Source: a candidate division BRC1 bacterium ADurb.Bin183
GTDB lineage: Bacteria; Sumerlaeota; Sumerlaeia; MWCT01
DNA length: 64,000 nt
Reading direction: 5' to 3'
Assembly (NCBI GenBank): GCA_002070185.1
Contig: MWCT01000013.1
Coordinates: 1-64,000 of the forward strand
Shown here: positions 1-8,162 of the stretch, piece by piece
Position numbering within the stretch: position 1 is the stretch's first letter
How the letters are laid out: every line of letters begins with the position of its first letter
Notes under the pieces: generated by a model
The model's input: only the letters and a program-made list of their open reading frames with translations
Databases searched by the model: none
Told to the model about the DNA's origin: nothing
Program-made: the position numbers and the translations under genes

Positions 1-217
1 GCTGCTCAATTAAAAAACCCTCAGCCTGAGCGGCGCCCGATTCCACACTGCTGGCAACCGCCGCCACATCGCCCCCCACGACAATGATATACTTGCCAGA
101 GCAGATTGTGCGCGCGACAAGGAGCTGGACGGAGGCGGTCTTCAACATAGCATCCACCGCCTCATAACCTTTTGCTATGCTTGAAACCTCCACAAGACCG
201 ATGGCGTTTAAGGGCAT
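1..217 (-). CDS. PduT-like microcompartment shell protein (partial)
   Basis: The first 72 residues of a bacterial microcompartment (BMC) domain protein are visible; the C-terminus lies outside the window. It starts MPLNAIGLVEVSSIAKGYEA and continues with a TICSGKY stretch and a glycine-rich VGGDVAAV strand, the typical first half of a BMC fold. The closest family by pattern is PduT, a tandem-BMC trimer that can hold an Fe-S cluster in its pore; the second BMC domain cannot be seen. The ATG lies 4 bp after the stop of the PduS-like gene, with a GAGGGGG ribosome site that overlaps that gene's last codons, so the two are probably translated together. PduS and PduT are also neighbours in pdu operons. 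Confidence 0.85.
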   Translation of the reverse strand, partial: MPLNAIGLVEVSSIAKGYEAVDAMLKTASVQLLVARTICSGKYIIVVGGDVAAVASSVESGAAQAEGFLIEQ

Positions 218-221
218 TTGA

Positions 222-1526
222 TTACCCCCTCTCAATCAATATATCGGAATCCACAGACACCACCCGACCGCTGATGCTGGCATGGATGCAAGCGCCGAGT
301 TTGCCATCGGGCGGCGCGGCAATGAGTTCGCCTGTTTTAACATACTGACCCGCCGCAACTTTTGCCTCGGCTGGAACGCCGATATGTTGCTTGAGGGGAA
401 TTCTGACTTTATCCGTTTCGGCGGTTTTTTCCTGAAGAGGACCTTTATTAACAAATTCGGATAACCCAAGGCGTTTCATGAGTCTTTTGACGGGCGCGCA
501 ACGTTCGTTAAGCAGCGGATGAGGTTTGGCGTCTTTTTGATGTGGGACGATTCCCGCCGCTCGAACGGCTGACTTGCATTCGATGCAGGCGGCGCGCGGG
601 TCAAGGTCTTCAGGACATGACCAGAGCGTGCAAAGGTTGCACTCGCTGCAATAAAGCGAACCCGCAACGGCAATCGGCTCAATGTTTGGAAAGCCCAGCC
701 TCCTCATGGCTATGTGGGGTTGAATGGGGTGACCCAGCAGATAACGAGGACAGAGTTCCGTGCAATAGGTGCACTGGTCGCATGCGGAGCGTCCGATGCG
801 CTGAATCTGGCGCGGCGTTCTTTTGTATCGCTCGATAAGTGTATGTTCTGCGGGCAGTACAATCAGCCCGCCGTTAGTTTTAGTGACAGGGGCATCCCAA
901 TCAGTGCAAAGCGTTCCCATCATGGCGCCGCCCACAAGCGCAACAGGTTCGGGTATAGTTGCCCCTCCGGCAAGGGCGAGGCACTCTCGGAAGGTTATGC
1001 CGATAGGAACACAAATAGTCGCCGGTTTTTTGACGGCACCGGCAACGGTCAGATATTTTTCAACCACTGGTCGGGCTCGCCCGATGTTTATAAGCGTCTC
1101 AACATTATTCACAACGCACCCCACATGAATGGGCAATCCGCCCGGCGGGATAACGCGTCGTGTGATGGCGTAAACAAGGATAAATTCATCGCCGGCGGGA
1201 TAGAAATCGCCGAGGGGATGAATGGAAATATTTTCTGGAAGAATCTGTTTGAGCAAATTTATGACTTCGGTATATTTTTCCTTGATGCCGATGACGCCTT
1301 TTGAGGCGCCTGTCATCTTCATGACAGCGGAAAGCCCGCTGATAAGTTCGGATGGAAAGGCTTTCAAAAGTTCTTTATCTTTATGGAGAAGAGGTTCGCA
1401 TTCGGCGGCGTTGGCGATGACCATTTCAGCTTTTGCGCGGCATTTGATTTCGGCAGGAAACCCTGCGCCGCCTGCGCCGACGATACCCCATTGCCGAAGG
1501 TTTTCCGGTCTTATATCAAAGGACAT
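222..1526 (-). CDS. pduS: PduS-like RnfC-family electron-transfer protein
   Basis: A 434-residue member of the RnfC/PduS family, flavin and Fe-S proteins that pass electrons for cobalamin reduction or NAD recycling in microcompartments. The N-terminal dinucleotide/FMN-binding loop GAGGAGFPA is at residues 17-25, followed by the 51-kDa-like and SLBB regions. Two ferredoxin-type clusters are visible: Cys249, 252, 255, 259 and Cys293, 296, 299, 304. A short RnfC-type barrel-sandwich domain ends the protein. Length and motif order fit PduS. The start has a GGAGG site and overlaps the end of the kinase gene by 11 bp; the next gene is a PduT-like shell protein. Which enzyme receives the electrons cannot be told because the rest of the locus is outside the window. 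Confidence 0.88.
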   Translation of the reverse strand: MSFDIRPENLRQWGIVGAGGAGFPAEIKCRAKAEMVIANAAECEPLLHKDKELLKAFPSELISGLSAVMKMTGASKGVIGIKEKYTEVINLLKQILPENISIHPLGDFYPAGDEFILVYAITRRVIPPGGLPIHVGCVVNNVETLINIGRARPVVEKYLTVAGAVKKPATICVPIGITFRECLALAGGATIPEPVALVGGAMMGTLCTDWDAPVTKTNGGLIVLPAEHTLIERYKRTPRQIQRIGRSACDQCTYCTELCPRYLLGHPIQPHIAMRRLGFPNIEPIAVAGSLYCSECNLCTLWSCPEDLDPRAACIECKSAVRAAGIVPHQKDAKPHPLLNERCAPVKRLMKRLGLSEFVNKGPLQEKTAETDKVRIPLKQHIGVPAEAKVAAGQYVKTGELIAAPPDGKLGACIHASISGRVVSVDSDILIERG

Positions 1527-2790
1527 CGTCCGCCTCCGGCTTGGCTTGAGCGGTTTTCTTTTTGGGGTTTTCGCCGGATATCAGGCGATATACCTCGCGA
1601 GCCACGACAACTTCTTCATTGGTGGGGATGACCCAGATTTCAACCGGCGAGGCAACAAGCGATATAAGCCCTTCTATGCCGATGGTTCGCTCGTTGAGTT
1701 CTTCATCTATTTGCACGCCGAGATATTTTAAACCGCGACAGATTGACCATCGGGCGAAGGGACTGTTTTCTCCTATGCCTCCGGTGAAAATAAGGGTGTT
1801 GAGCCCTTCAAGAGAGGCGGTCAGCGCAGCGATTTGTTTGCGCACCTGATAGTAATAAATTTCAAGGGCGAGCATGGCGCGTTTGTTGCCGAGGTTTGCC
1901 CATTCATGCAGGTCTCGGAAGTCGCCCGAGAGCCCCGAAATCGCCTTCAAACCGCTATCGCGGCAAAGGGTCTGGCTGATTTCATCAACCGTCTTGCCCA
2001 TCTTTTTCTGGGCAAAAATCAGGATAAAGGGGTCTATTGTTTCGCAACGGGCGGATTGGATGATGCCGCTTTGGGGCGAAAACTCCATTGTTGTATCCAC
2101 AGATTTTCCGTTGCGGATGGCGCATAGGGATGAGGAGCCGCCAAGATGGCAGGAGATGAGGGCGTTATTGCGCCGTTTATCTTCATTCCATCCGAGCAGT
2201 TCGGGGGCGGTTTCTGCGATGTAGCGATGAGACGCCCCGTGAAATCCATAGCGACGGACGCCGTATTCATCGCGCCATTGAATGGGGACGCCGCAGGTGT
2301 ATTTTTCCTCGGAGATTGTGGCGTGATAGGTTGGCTCAAAGAGACCGGCTATGGGTTTTCCCGGCGCCGCCCGTCTAAAACATTCAATCGCCTGCAAATA
2401 AACGGCGTTATGAAGAGGCGCGGCGATAGTATATCGCTGCATTTCGTTTAGGACATCATCTGTCAAATATACTGCGCCGGGTCCAAAACTTTTGGCTCCG
2501 GCGTGAACTGTTTTGAAACCGATGGCGGAGAGGTCGTTGAGAGAAAGGAGGACGGATTCCTGCCCTACAAGTGTGTCAATGATAAACTGGGCGCCATCCT
2601 GACAGTCGGAGATTTTCGCAAACCCTTTGATGGTTTTATCCGCTGCTTTGATTTGATATTCGCTTTTATCAGAACCCATGCGTTCGATTTTACCGGCGGC
2701 AAGAAGTTTTTCCTCAGGAAATTGATACACCTTGAATTTGAGCGATGTGCTTCCGGGGTTGACAATCAGGATTGTTTTTTCGTTATGCAT
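1516..2790 (-). CDS. Divergent acetate/propionate kinase-like enzyme of BMC locus
   Basis: A 424-residue ASKHA-fold acyl kinase, expected to turn an acyl-phosphate plus ADP into the free acid plus ATP at the end of a microcompartment pathway. Conserved family elements are the N-terminal phosphate loop (NPGSTSLKF, Asn11), APLHN (His127), YGFHGASH (His184), SCHLG (His215), FTGGIGEN and TNEE (Glu392). Compared from memory with Methanosarcina AckA, several catalytic or binding positions differ: Arg91 is Lys93, Asp148 is Glu152, Asn211 is Gly218 and the MGTR loop reads QSAR (Arg248 kept). A charged tail of about 20 residues follows the usual C-terminus. It is first of the three genes visible and overlaps PduS. 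Substrate may differ from acetate; propionate or another short acid is possible. Confidence 0.8.
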   Translation of the reverse strand: MHNEKTILIVNPGSTSLKFKVYQFPEEKLLAAGKIERMGSDKSEYQIKAADKTIKGFAKISDCQDGAQFIIDTLVGQESVLLSLNDLSAIGFKTVHAGAKSFGPGAVYLTDDVLNEMQRYTIAAPLHNAVYLQAIECFRRAAPGKPIAGLFEPTYHATISEEKYTCGVPIQWRDEYGVRRYGFHGASHRYIAETAPELLGWNEDKRRNNALISCHLGGSSSLCAIRNGKSVDTTMEFSPQSGIIQSARCETIDPFILIFAQKKMGKTVDEISQTLCRDSGLKAISGLSGDFRDLHEWANLGNKRAMLALEIYYYQVRKQIAALTASLEGLNTLIFTGGIGENSPFARWSICRGLKYLGVQIDEELNERTIGIEGLISLVASPVEIWVIPTNEEVVVAREVYRLISGENPKKKTAQAKPEADDVL

Positions 2791-2974
2791 GAAAGGTTCT
2801 CCAACCAGAATTGCGCCATATAAGACGACATTCGATTACTTACTTTTTCAGGCGCATGGGAGTCAAGCCTCAAAGAAATATTAATTGACGGATATTTTCG
2901 AGAACAATTAAAAGGCAAATATACTTTGAGTATATTAGTTTGTTGTCTATTGCCATGCAATAAAGGAGGTGCTC

Positions 2975-3889
2975 ATGATGGTTCGATTCAAGCGCGTTTG
3001 TATCATTTTCGCGATAACCGCGATTGTGTTTACCGGCGGCGTTCTAATTGCCGCAGAAAAGGCGGAGGGGCTGTCTCTTTCCGCTGCGTTGGCAAAGTCC
3101 GACATTTTCAAAAAGTTGAACGACGCAGAGAGGGATTTGCTAACAACAGCCTCTCTTTTACGGCAGGGCAAAGCCGGCGAGAAGATTATTGAGCAAAATG
3201 AATCCTTAGATAAGATGTTCATCGTGATGGACGGTGAGTGCGAGGTTTGGGTTTCGGGAAAACTAATCACTACATTAAAAGGGCAGCTTCTTTTTGGAGA
3301 GATTGAATTTCTGGATAACCTGCCCGGATCGGCTGATGTGATTCTTCTCAATAATTCGGATATCATCGAGATAGAGCATGACAAGTTGAATCGGGTGATG
3401 GAACAAAATCCGCGTATTGGGTTTGTTATTATGTATGAGATATCGAAAATCGCAAGCCAACGGCTGCGCGCAATGGATGCAAAAAGCGCGACAGATGAAT
3501 CGAAGGAGAGCGTTTCGATTGACAAGGTCAGGCTGGATTTTATCTGCGCATTTAACGCGGGCGATGCCGAGGCAATCGGGAAATTGATAGACCCTGACGC
3601 TATCTGGATGATGCCCAATGAACCGGTCGTTTCGGGGTCTATGAATATCAAGGCGGAATATATCAAGTTGTTCAAGAATGTGAAATCCAAGATAGACTTA
3701 AAATCGGGCAGCGCGCAACTCTGCGGGGATTGGGCGTTTATTAACGGAACTTTCAGCAGAGTGGACACCATTTTCCCCGGCGGGGAACTCAAAAAAATCT
3801 ACGGACATTATCTGTTTGTTCTCAAAAAACAGCAGGACGGCACGTGGCTAATTGCGCGAGACATCTGGAATGAATTTGTCAAACCGTGA
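2975..3889 (+). CDS. Exported CNB-fold and SnoaL/NTF2-like protein
   Basis: About 304 residues. The ATG at 2975 follows a strong AAGGAGGT site; an in-frame GTG six bases earlier overlaps that site and is unlikely. The N-terminus has two basic residues then about 18 hydrophobic residues ending near LIAAEKA, so it is a signal peptide or membrane anchor. Residues about 35-150 look like a cyclic-nucleotide-binding beta-barrel (GEKIIEQNESLDKMFIVMDG, then FGEIEFLDNLPGSADV). The arginine that binds the cyclic phosphate in true CNB domains (R-[TS]-A) is replaced by G-S-A, so cAMP binding is doubtful. Residues about 175-300 are a SnoaL/NTF2-like cone domain. Role unknown; the exported location of a CNB fold is unusual. 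Confidence 0.75.
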   Translation: MMVRFKRVCIIFAITAIVFTGGVLIAAEKAEGLSLSAALAKSDIFKKLNDAERDLLTTASLLRQGKAGEKIIEQNESLDKMFIVMDGECEVWVSGKLITTLKGQLLFGEIEFLDNLPGSADVILLNNSDIIEIEHDKLNRVMEQNPRIGFVIMYEISKIASQRLRAMDAKSATDESKESVSIDKVRLDFICAFNAGDAEAIGKLIDPDAIWMMPNEPVVSGSMNIKAEYIKLFKNVKSKIDLKSGSAQLCGDWAFINGTFSRVDTIFPGGELKKIYGHYLFVLKKQQDGTWLIARDIWNEFVKP

Positions 3890-3979
3890 GATAAGATTAT
3901 CGGTGTGATTATGATTAACAAGTATGATAAGCAAAAGTGACTTTATTAGCAGGCTCGCGTTTATACAACTATGAATCGA

Positions 3980-4016
3980 GTCGGCAATTATTGCGATACC
4001 GGCTGCGATTGCCGAC
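3980..4016. repeat. 9-bp perfect inverted repeat in intergenic gap
   Basis: GTCGGCAAT at 3980-3988 is exactly complementary to ATTGCCGAC at 4008-4016, with 19 bases between. It sits in the 257-bp gap before the secreted glycosidase-like gene. No T-run follows on either strand, so it is not a standard terminator; it could be an operator or a leader hairpin. No gene is supported in the rest of this gap. Confidence 0.5.
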
Positions 4017-4146
4017 ACCAAATTAGCCTTTGGCACAAGCGCGTTCGAGCGCAATGCGGGTCAAAGCGGTCTTACAAAATTTGACGGGTTTAAGTCGGAT
4101 ATTCCATAAGAAAGGGATATCGAGAAAAACTTTAAAGGAGATGCTT

Positions 4147-5355
4147 ATGAAAAACTCAATCGTTTTAATTCTGCTCATTTTGGCATCGGTATTGAGTGCG
4201 GGTAATGCGTTCGCCGAGGGCGATGTTAAAACAGGCGCGCCTCCTGATGAGTTTCCGATTTTCCCGTGGGATACTCTGGGTTCTAAACAGGAGGTTTATT
4301 TCGAGGCAAAGGATTGCGGTTTTAATGTTGCAGGCTTTGTTGCTCCAGAAAATTTGGACAAGGCTCATGCGGCGGGTTTGAAGGCTTTTGTTTTAGAGCC
4401 AACAATCAATCTGCGCACACAAGTGCCATTGACAGATGAGGAGATTAAATCTGTGGCGTCCGCCGTTGTTTCTAAAGTGGATTCACATCCTGCGGTTATA
4501 GGGTATCATCTGATTGATGAACCGGACAGGAGTTTGATACCTTATGTTGCCAAATGGGTGCGTGCTTTTCAAGAATGCTCGCCGAAGGGCATTGCGTTCG
4601 TAAATCTTTTTCCATATTTTGAACGGGGAAACAAAGGGATAACTTATGAAGATTATCTGACATCTTTCACTCGATTAGCGCAACCCCGAGCGCTTAGTTA
4701 CGATAATTACACATTGATTGACAACGGCACTATTCGCGATACTTTTTTTATGAATTTTGAAATGATGCGCAAGGTATCGCAAAAGGCGGGCGTGCCTTTT
4801 TGGTTTATCGGGCTTGCCAATGCCCATTTTAATTATACCGAGCCCCGATATTCCACTTTTGAGTTTCAAATGAATACTGCTCTGGCTTATGGCGCGCGTG
4901 GTATGGGCTGGTTCACATATTTGGCTCGGGATAGAGGGAATTACAGATTTTCATCCATTGATTTTGACGGGAGAAAGACACCGACTTGGGATATGCTACG
5001 CGCCGCCAATAGGCAGATTCATAATCTGGCTCCGGTGTATCTGAAGCTGAAGAGCGTGAATGTTTTTCATCACCCCGATGTTCCGATGGGATGCCGCGGC
5101 ATTGACAGCAGTCTTTATTTGAAGGAGATAAAAGGTCGAGGACCTTTTCTTGTTGGCGAATTTGAACACCCAAATGGCAAGCGGTATTTTTTGATTGTGA
5201 ATCGAAACCTTGCCAAATCCACCTCATACGAGGTTGTGCCGGTGAAACCGGGCAATTTGATGAAGGTTAGTTCATACACCGGAAATATTGGGGCTTTTAC
5301 CGCTGAGAACAACTGGCTTGCGCCGGGGCAGGGAATGCTTTTATTTTTTGAGTGA
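4147..5355 (+). CDS. Secreted TIM-barrel glycosidase-like protein
   Basis: A 402-residue exported protein. The ATG at 4147 lies six bases after AAAGGAG and begins a good signal peptide (MKNSIVLILLILASVLSAGN, cut probably after AFA). The mature part resembles beta-galactosidase or GH42-like barrels: alternating strand and helix segments, with YHLIDEPD at about residues 120-127, where Glu125 sits after strand four like a catalytic acid. GARGMGWFTYLARD later in the chain resembles the end of such a barrel, and a C-terminal beta-rich domain (about 330-402) follows. I cannot name the nucleophile or the substrate. It is followed after 27 bp by a DmpA-type peptidase. Confidence 0.6.
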   Translation: MKNSIVLILLILASVLSAGNAFAEGDVKTGAPPDEFPIFPWDTLGSKQEVYFEAKDCGFNVAGFVAPENLDKAHAAGLKAFVLEPTINLRTQVPLTDEEIKSVASAVVSKVDSHPAVIGYHLIDEPDRSLIPYVAKWVRAFQECSPKGIAFVNLFPYFERGNKGITYEDYLTSFTRLAQPRALSYDNYTLIDNGTIRDTFFMNFEMMRKVSQKAGVPFWFIGLANAHFNYTEPRYSTFEFQMNTALAYGARGMGWFTYLARDRGNYRFSSIDFDGRKTPTWDMLRAANRQIHNLAPVYLKLKSVNVFHHPDVPMGCRGIDSSLYLKEIKGRGPFLVGEFEHPNGKRYFLIVNRNLAKSTSYEVVPVKPGNLMKVSSYTGNIGAFTAENNWLAPGQGMLLFFE

Positions 5356-5382
5356 TAGATTTAAGCAGAGAGGATTGGGGGT

Positions 5383-6459
5383 ATGAAAAGATTCAGGGAT
5401 TATGGATTTAAGCCGGGTATGTTGCCAACGGGCAAGCTTAATAAGATTACGGACGTGCGCGGGGTTAAGGTTGGGCATTCAACACGGATTGAGGGCGAGG
5501 CTATCCGCACCGGTGTGACTTTGATTGATCCGGGAATCAAAAATTTATATTTCATTAAAATACCGGCGGCAATTGCAGTCGGCAACGGCTTTGGCAAGAT
5601 GACAGGCAGTTCGCAGATTGATGAGCTGGGCACGCTGGAGACTCCGATTGCGCTCACCAATACGCTTTCTGTGGGCGCGGTGATGAATGGATTGGTTGAA
5701 CTCGTTTTAAAGATTAACGAAAATTTGGAGCCAAATTCCACATTTAATGCGGTCGTGGGCGAAACAAGCGACGGGATTATCAACGACATGCACCGTCTTG
5801 TTTTAGGCAGCGCCGATGTTGATATGGCATATAAAAACCGCAAAAAGGATTTTGAGATTGGATGCGTGGGCGCAGGAACGGGGACTTGCGCCTTTGCATG
5901 GAAGGGCGGCATCGGGTCGGCATCGAGGATTGTGCGTGTGAATAAAAAGAAATACACCGTGGGCGCGCTGCTTCAGACCAATTTTGGCGGCGCCTTAACC
6001 ATCATGGGTGTTCCCGTCGGCGTAATGCTTGGTAAAACAAGTTTTGACCGATTCCTTTCGCCGCAGGGCGATGGCTCTTGTATGATGATTATTGCGACGG
6101 ATGCGCCGCTTTCGTCGCGGCAGCTGGGGCGGATGGCGCGCCGCGCCGCTTTGGGGCTTGCCCGAACGGGCTCTGTGATGGCGCACGGGAGCGGCGATTA
6201 TGCCATTGCGTTCAGCACAGATCGCTCGGGTGTGGAGGGAAAGGATTTCGGCGCATGTATTTCTGACAAAAATCTGACGCCTTTTTTTCTTGCCGTTGTT
6301 GAGACGGTTGAGGAAAGCGTTTATGATTCGATGTTTGCGGCAAAGACTCTTGCTGGGCGAAACGGGAATAAATTAGAGCAATTGCCGATTGAAAAGGTTT
6401 TGAAGATTCTAAAAAAACATCTCCCCGCAAAGGCTGCATCTGCTCGCTCGTCGTGCTGA
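5383..6459 (+). CDS. P1 family peptidase (DmpA/S58 type)
   Basis: A 358-residue member of peptidase family S58, N-terminal nucleophile enzymes that self-cleave into two chains and release N-terminal residues or hydrolyse D-amino acid esters. Hallmarks are ITDVRGVKVGHST at residues 22-34, a glycine-rich GNGFGKMTGSSQIDELG, a TNTLSVGAV segment, and GDGS-CMMIIATDAPL, where cleavage before Ser232 would free the catalytic serine. There is no signal peptide, so it should act in the cytoplasm. It starts with an ATG after a GGGGG-rich site, 27 bp downstream of the glycosidase-like gene, and is probably cotranscribed with it. The natural substrate is not known for most members. Confidence 0.85.
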   Translation: MKRFRDYGFKPGMLPTGKLNKITDVRGVKVGHSTRIEGEAIRTGVTLIDPGIKNLYFIKIPAAIAVGNGFGKMTGSSQIDELGTLETPIALTNTLSVGAVMNGLVELVLKINENLEPNSTFNAVVGETSDGIINDMHRLVLGSADVDMAYKNRKKDFEIGCVGAGTGTCAFAWKGGIGSASRIVRVNKKKYTVGALLQTNFGGALTIMGVPVGVMLGKTSFDRFLSPQGDGSCMMIIATDAPLSSRQLGRMARRAALGLARTGSVMAHGSGDYAIAFSTDRSGVEGKDFGACISDKNLTPFFLAVVETVEESVYDSMFAAKTLAGRNGNKLEQLPIEKVLKILKKHLPAKAASARSSC

Positions 6460-6628
6460 GAAGGACGGACTGGAGATAGCGGCAAGATGGATTTACATCC
6501 GACCGGTTTTAAGGAATTGTCGCGCCATCGCCGGGCAGAGCCGGACGTCTATAGCAGCCCAGAGCAGCACGGCGCATGAGCGGTTTTGGGAGCAGCGATT
6601 GAGATTTGAATTGCTTTGGGTTATTTCA

Positions 6629-7045
6629 TCATAGATGGAAATCGCCGGAAGCTTCGGGTTGATATATAATTTCTTTCAACATAAGATGGCGTATTCCGCC
6701 GGGAGTCTGCCACTTAATTTCATCGCCGACGGCGTATCCGAGCAGGGCTGTTCCTATGGGGGATAAAACGGAAACCTTGTTTTGATCAACATTGGCATCC
6801 TGCGGATATACTATCGTATAGGTCAGTTCTTCCTGTGTATCCAAATCCAATAAATGAGCGGTTGAGTTCATTGTGATGACATTATTAGGGATATCCTGCG
6901 GTGTCACAATTGTTGCGCGGTTTAATTCGGTGACAAGGTCTCTGAGGTGTTTTGTTGGGGCTGAGCGCTGCATGATGATGTCGTCAATCAAGCTCAGCAA
7001 ACGAACCTGGTCCTGTTTTGTGATGTAGATGTTTTTCTCAGCCAT
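6629..7045 (-). CDS. rnk: Rnk/GreA C-terminal-like regulator
   Basis: A 138-residue protein of the Rnk family, which shares the FKBP-like C-terminal domain of GreA/GreB and binds RNA polymerase. A short helical N-terminus (residues 1-45) is followed by the GreA-like barrel with VSVLSPIGTALLGYAVGDEI, the conserved core of the family. It lacks the long coiled coil needed for transcript cleavage, so it probably competes with Gre factors instead of replacing them. The start has a CAGGAG site. It lies 56 bp after the UPF0316 gene on the same strand and may be cotranscribed with it. Confidence 0.85.
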   Translation of the reverse strand: MAEKNIYITKQDQVRLLSLIDDIIMQRSAPTKHLRDLVTELNRATIVTPQDIPNNVITMNSTAHLLDLDTQEELTYTIVYPQDANVDQNKVSVLSPIGTALLGYAVGDEIKWQTPGGIRHLMLKEIIYQPEASGDFHL

Positions 7046-7101
7046 AATTATCTCTCCTGACGTTAAAAAATTTCAAAACAATTCGGACGATGAAATAGGC
7101 A

Positions 7102-7629
7102 TCAAGCCAGTTTTCCCACTCCTTGATACCCTCTCATAACGTGCCGCGCTTCATCAATTGTGACGAACGAAGAATTATCAATGCGATCAACAATTTGCAT
7201 GATATGCTGAATTTTTCTTCTGAAAGCGATTATGTGAAGAAGATGAACGGGACCTTTTTGTCCCATTCCATCAAATTGGGTGATTCCAAAACCTTCTTGT
7301 CGAATTGCGTTTGCGATTTCTTCCCCTTTGGTCATGGAGATAACTCGAATGTTGACATATCCCAGAGCCAGTTTTTCTTCAATCCAGACTCCGAGAAAAG
7401 TTCCCGCCGCAAAACCTCCGCTATAACAGATTACATTGATGACGTTATTAACATCTTTAATGGTTTGGCTGACGGCAACCAACCAGATAATAATTTCAAA
7501 AAAACCAATTATTGCGGCGCGATGGCGGCGTCCGCGTGTGACCATAATAGTTCTGAACGTCCCCATGGAAACGTCCACAATACGCGCAAAGAAAATCATT
7601 AAAGCGGTTCCTATTACAGTCCAAGTCAT
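7102..7629 (-). CDS. UPF0316 membrane protein (DUF5698/DUF2179)
   Basis: A 175-residue protein with three hydrophobic segments in the first 85 residues (DUF5698 part, including RIVDVSMGTFRTIMVTRG and FAAGTFLGVWIEEKLALG) and a soluble DUF2179 domain at about 95-165. It matches the UPF0316 family in size and motif order. DUF2179 is a small ligand-binding-like domain also found in YitT proteins; the biochemical function is not known. The start follows AAAGGAG with eight bases of spacing. The rnk-like gene is next on the same strand. Confidence 0.82.
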   Translation of the reverse strand: MTWTVIGTALMIFFARIVDVSMGTFRTIMVTRGRRHRAAIIGFFEIIIWLVAVSQTIKDVNNVINVICYSGGFAAGTFLGVWIEEKLALGYVNIRVISMTKGEEIANAIRQEGFGITQFDGMGQKGPVHLLHIIAFRRKIQHIMQIVDRIDNSSFVTIDEARHVMRGYQGVGKLA

Positions 7630-8112
7630 TTATGCGACTCCTTTAACAATACTAACAATTTACATTAAAAAATATTTACTATCGGTTGGGCTTCAACAGA
7701 AATTTAGAATAAAATAAGTTCATTTCGTATCCATTAATTAATTATGGTTTATTACATCCATGGAAATTATTCTGTCAAGCAATCAATAAATGATGTGAAG
7801 ATTAAATGCGCATACAAAGAGGTTTGTGTTATGTGTATTTTTATTTTTGCGGGAGGAAAAGTATATCCGTGAGAAGAAATGCCCCTGGCTGTTTTTGGGG
7901 AGGGGCGGCAGGCGTTTAATGATGATTGCGGCGGGTCGTTCCAACCTCCGCGATTAATTTGCACTTGACTCATATCGGGGGCTTTTTTGAACATTTCCGA
8001 GTTTCTTGACAAGGCAAATTATTGAGATGCATGGAAATGTATATCCTTTTTGCCATTCTCATTTGAGGAATATTATGCTTTGTTCCATCGGGGTTACAGG
8101 CAGCAATCAAAA
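7630..8112. other. Intergenic region without a supported gene
   Basis: No reading frame here has a ribosome site and a convincing protein. One GC-rich hairpin is visible, GCCCCT at 7881-7886 pairing with AGGGGC at 7901-7906; it has no T-run. A TTGACA hexamer at 8006-8011 lacks a good partner at the right distance. This gap divides the minus-strand UPF0316/rnk pair from the plus-strand carboxypeptidase, so promoters for both should lie in it. Confidence 0.5.
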
Positions 8113-8158
8113 AGAGGGGTTTATGTTGAGATGCCGCCCTCTCCTATTTATTCGGTAG
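8113..8158 (+). promoter_or_regulatory. Possible leader peptide ORF and SD-covering hairpin
   Basis: An 11-codon ORF (MLRCRPLLFIR, 8123-8158) has its own GAGGGG ribosome site and ends five bases before the ATG of the carboxypeptidase gene, which itself has a weak site. AGAGGG at 8113-8118 can pair with CCCTCT at 8137-8142, so the leader's ribosome site could be hidden in a hairpin. This arrangement would permit translational coupling or control. It is short enough to arise by chance. Confidence 0.3.
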
Positions 8159-8162
8159 TATT

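Noticed and set aside
2947..3792. 281-residue frame opposite the CNB/SnoaL gene
   Set aside because: Ser/Ile-rich shadow; the plus strand has signal peptide, domains and a strong ribosome site.
3848..4054. 68-residue hydrophobic frame on the minus strand
   Set aside because: No ribosome site, no family match, and it overlaps the end of a supported gene.
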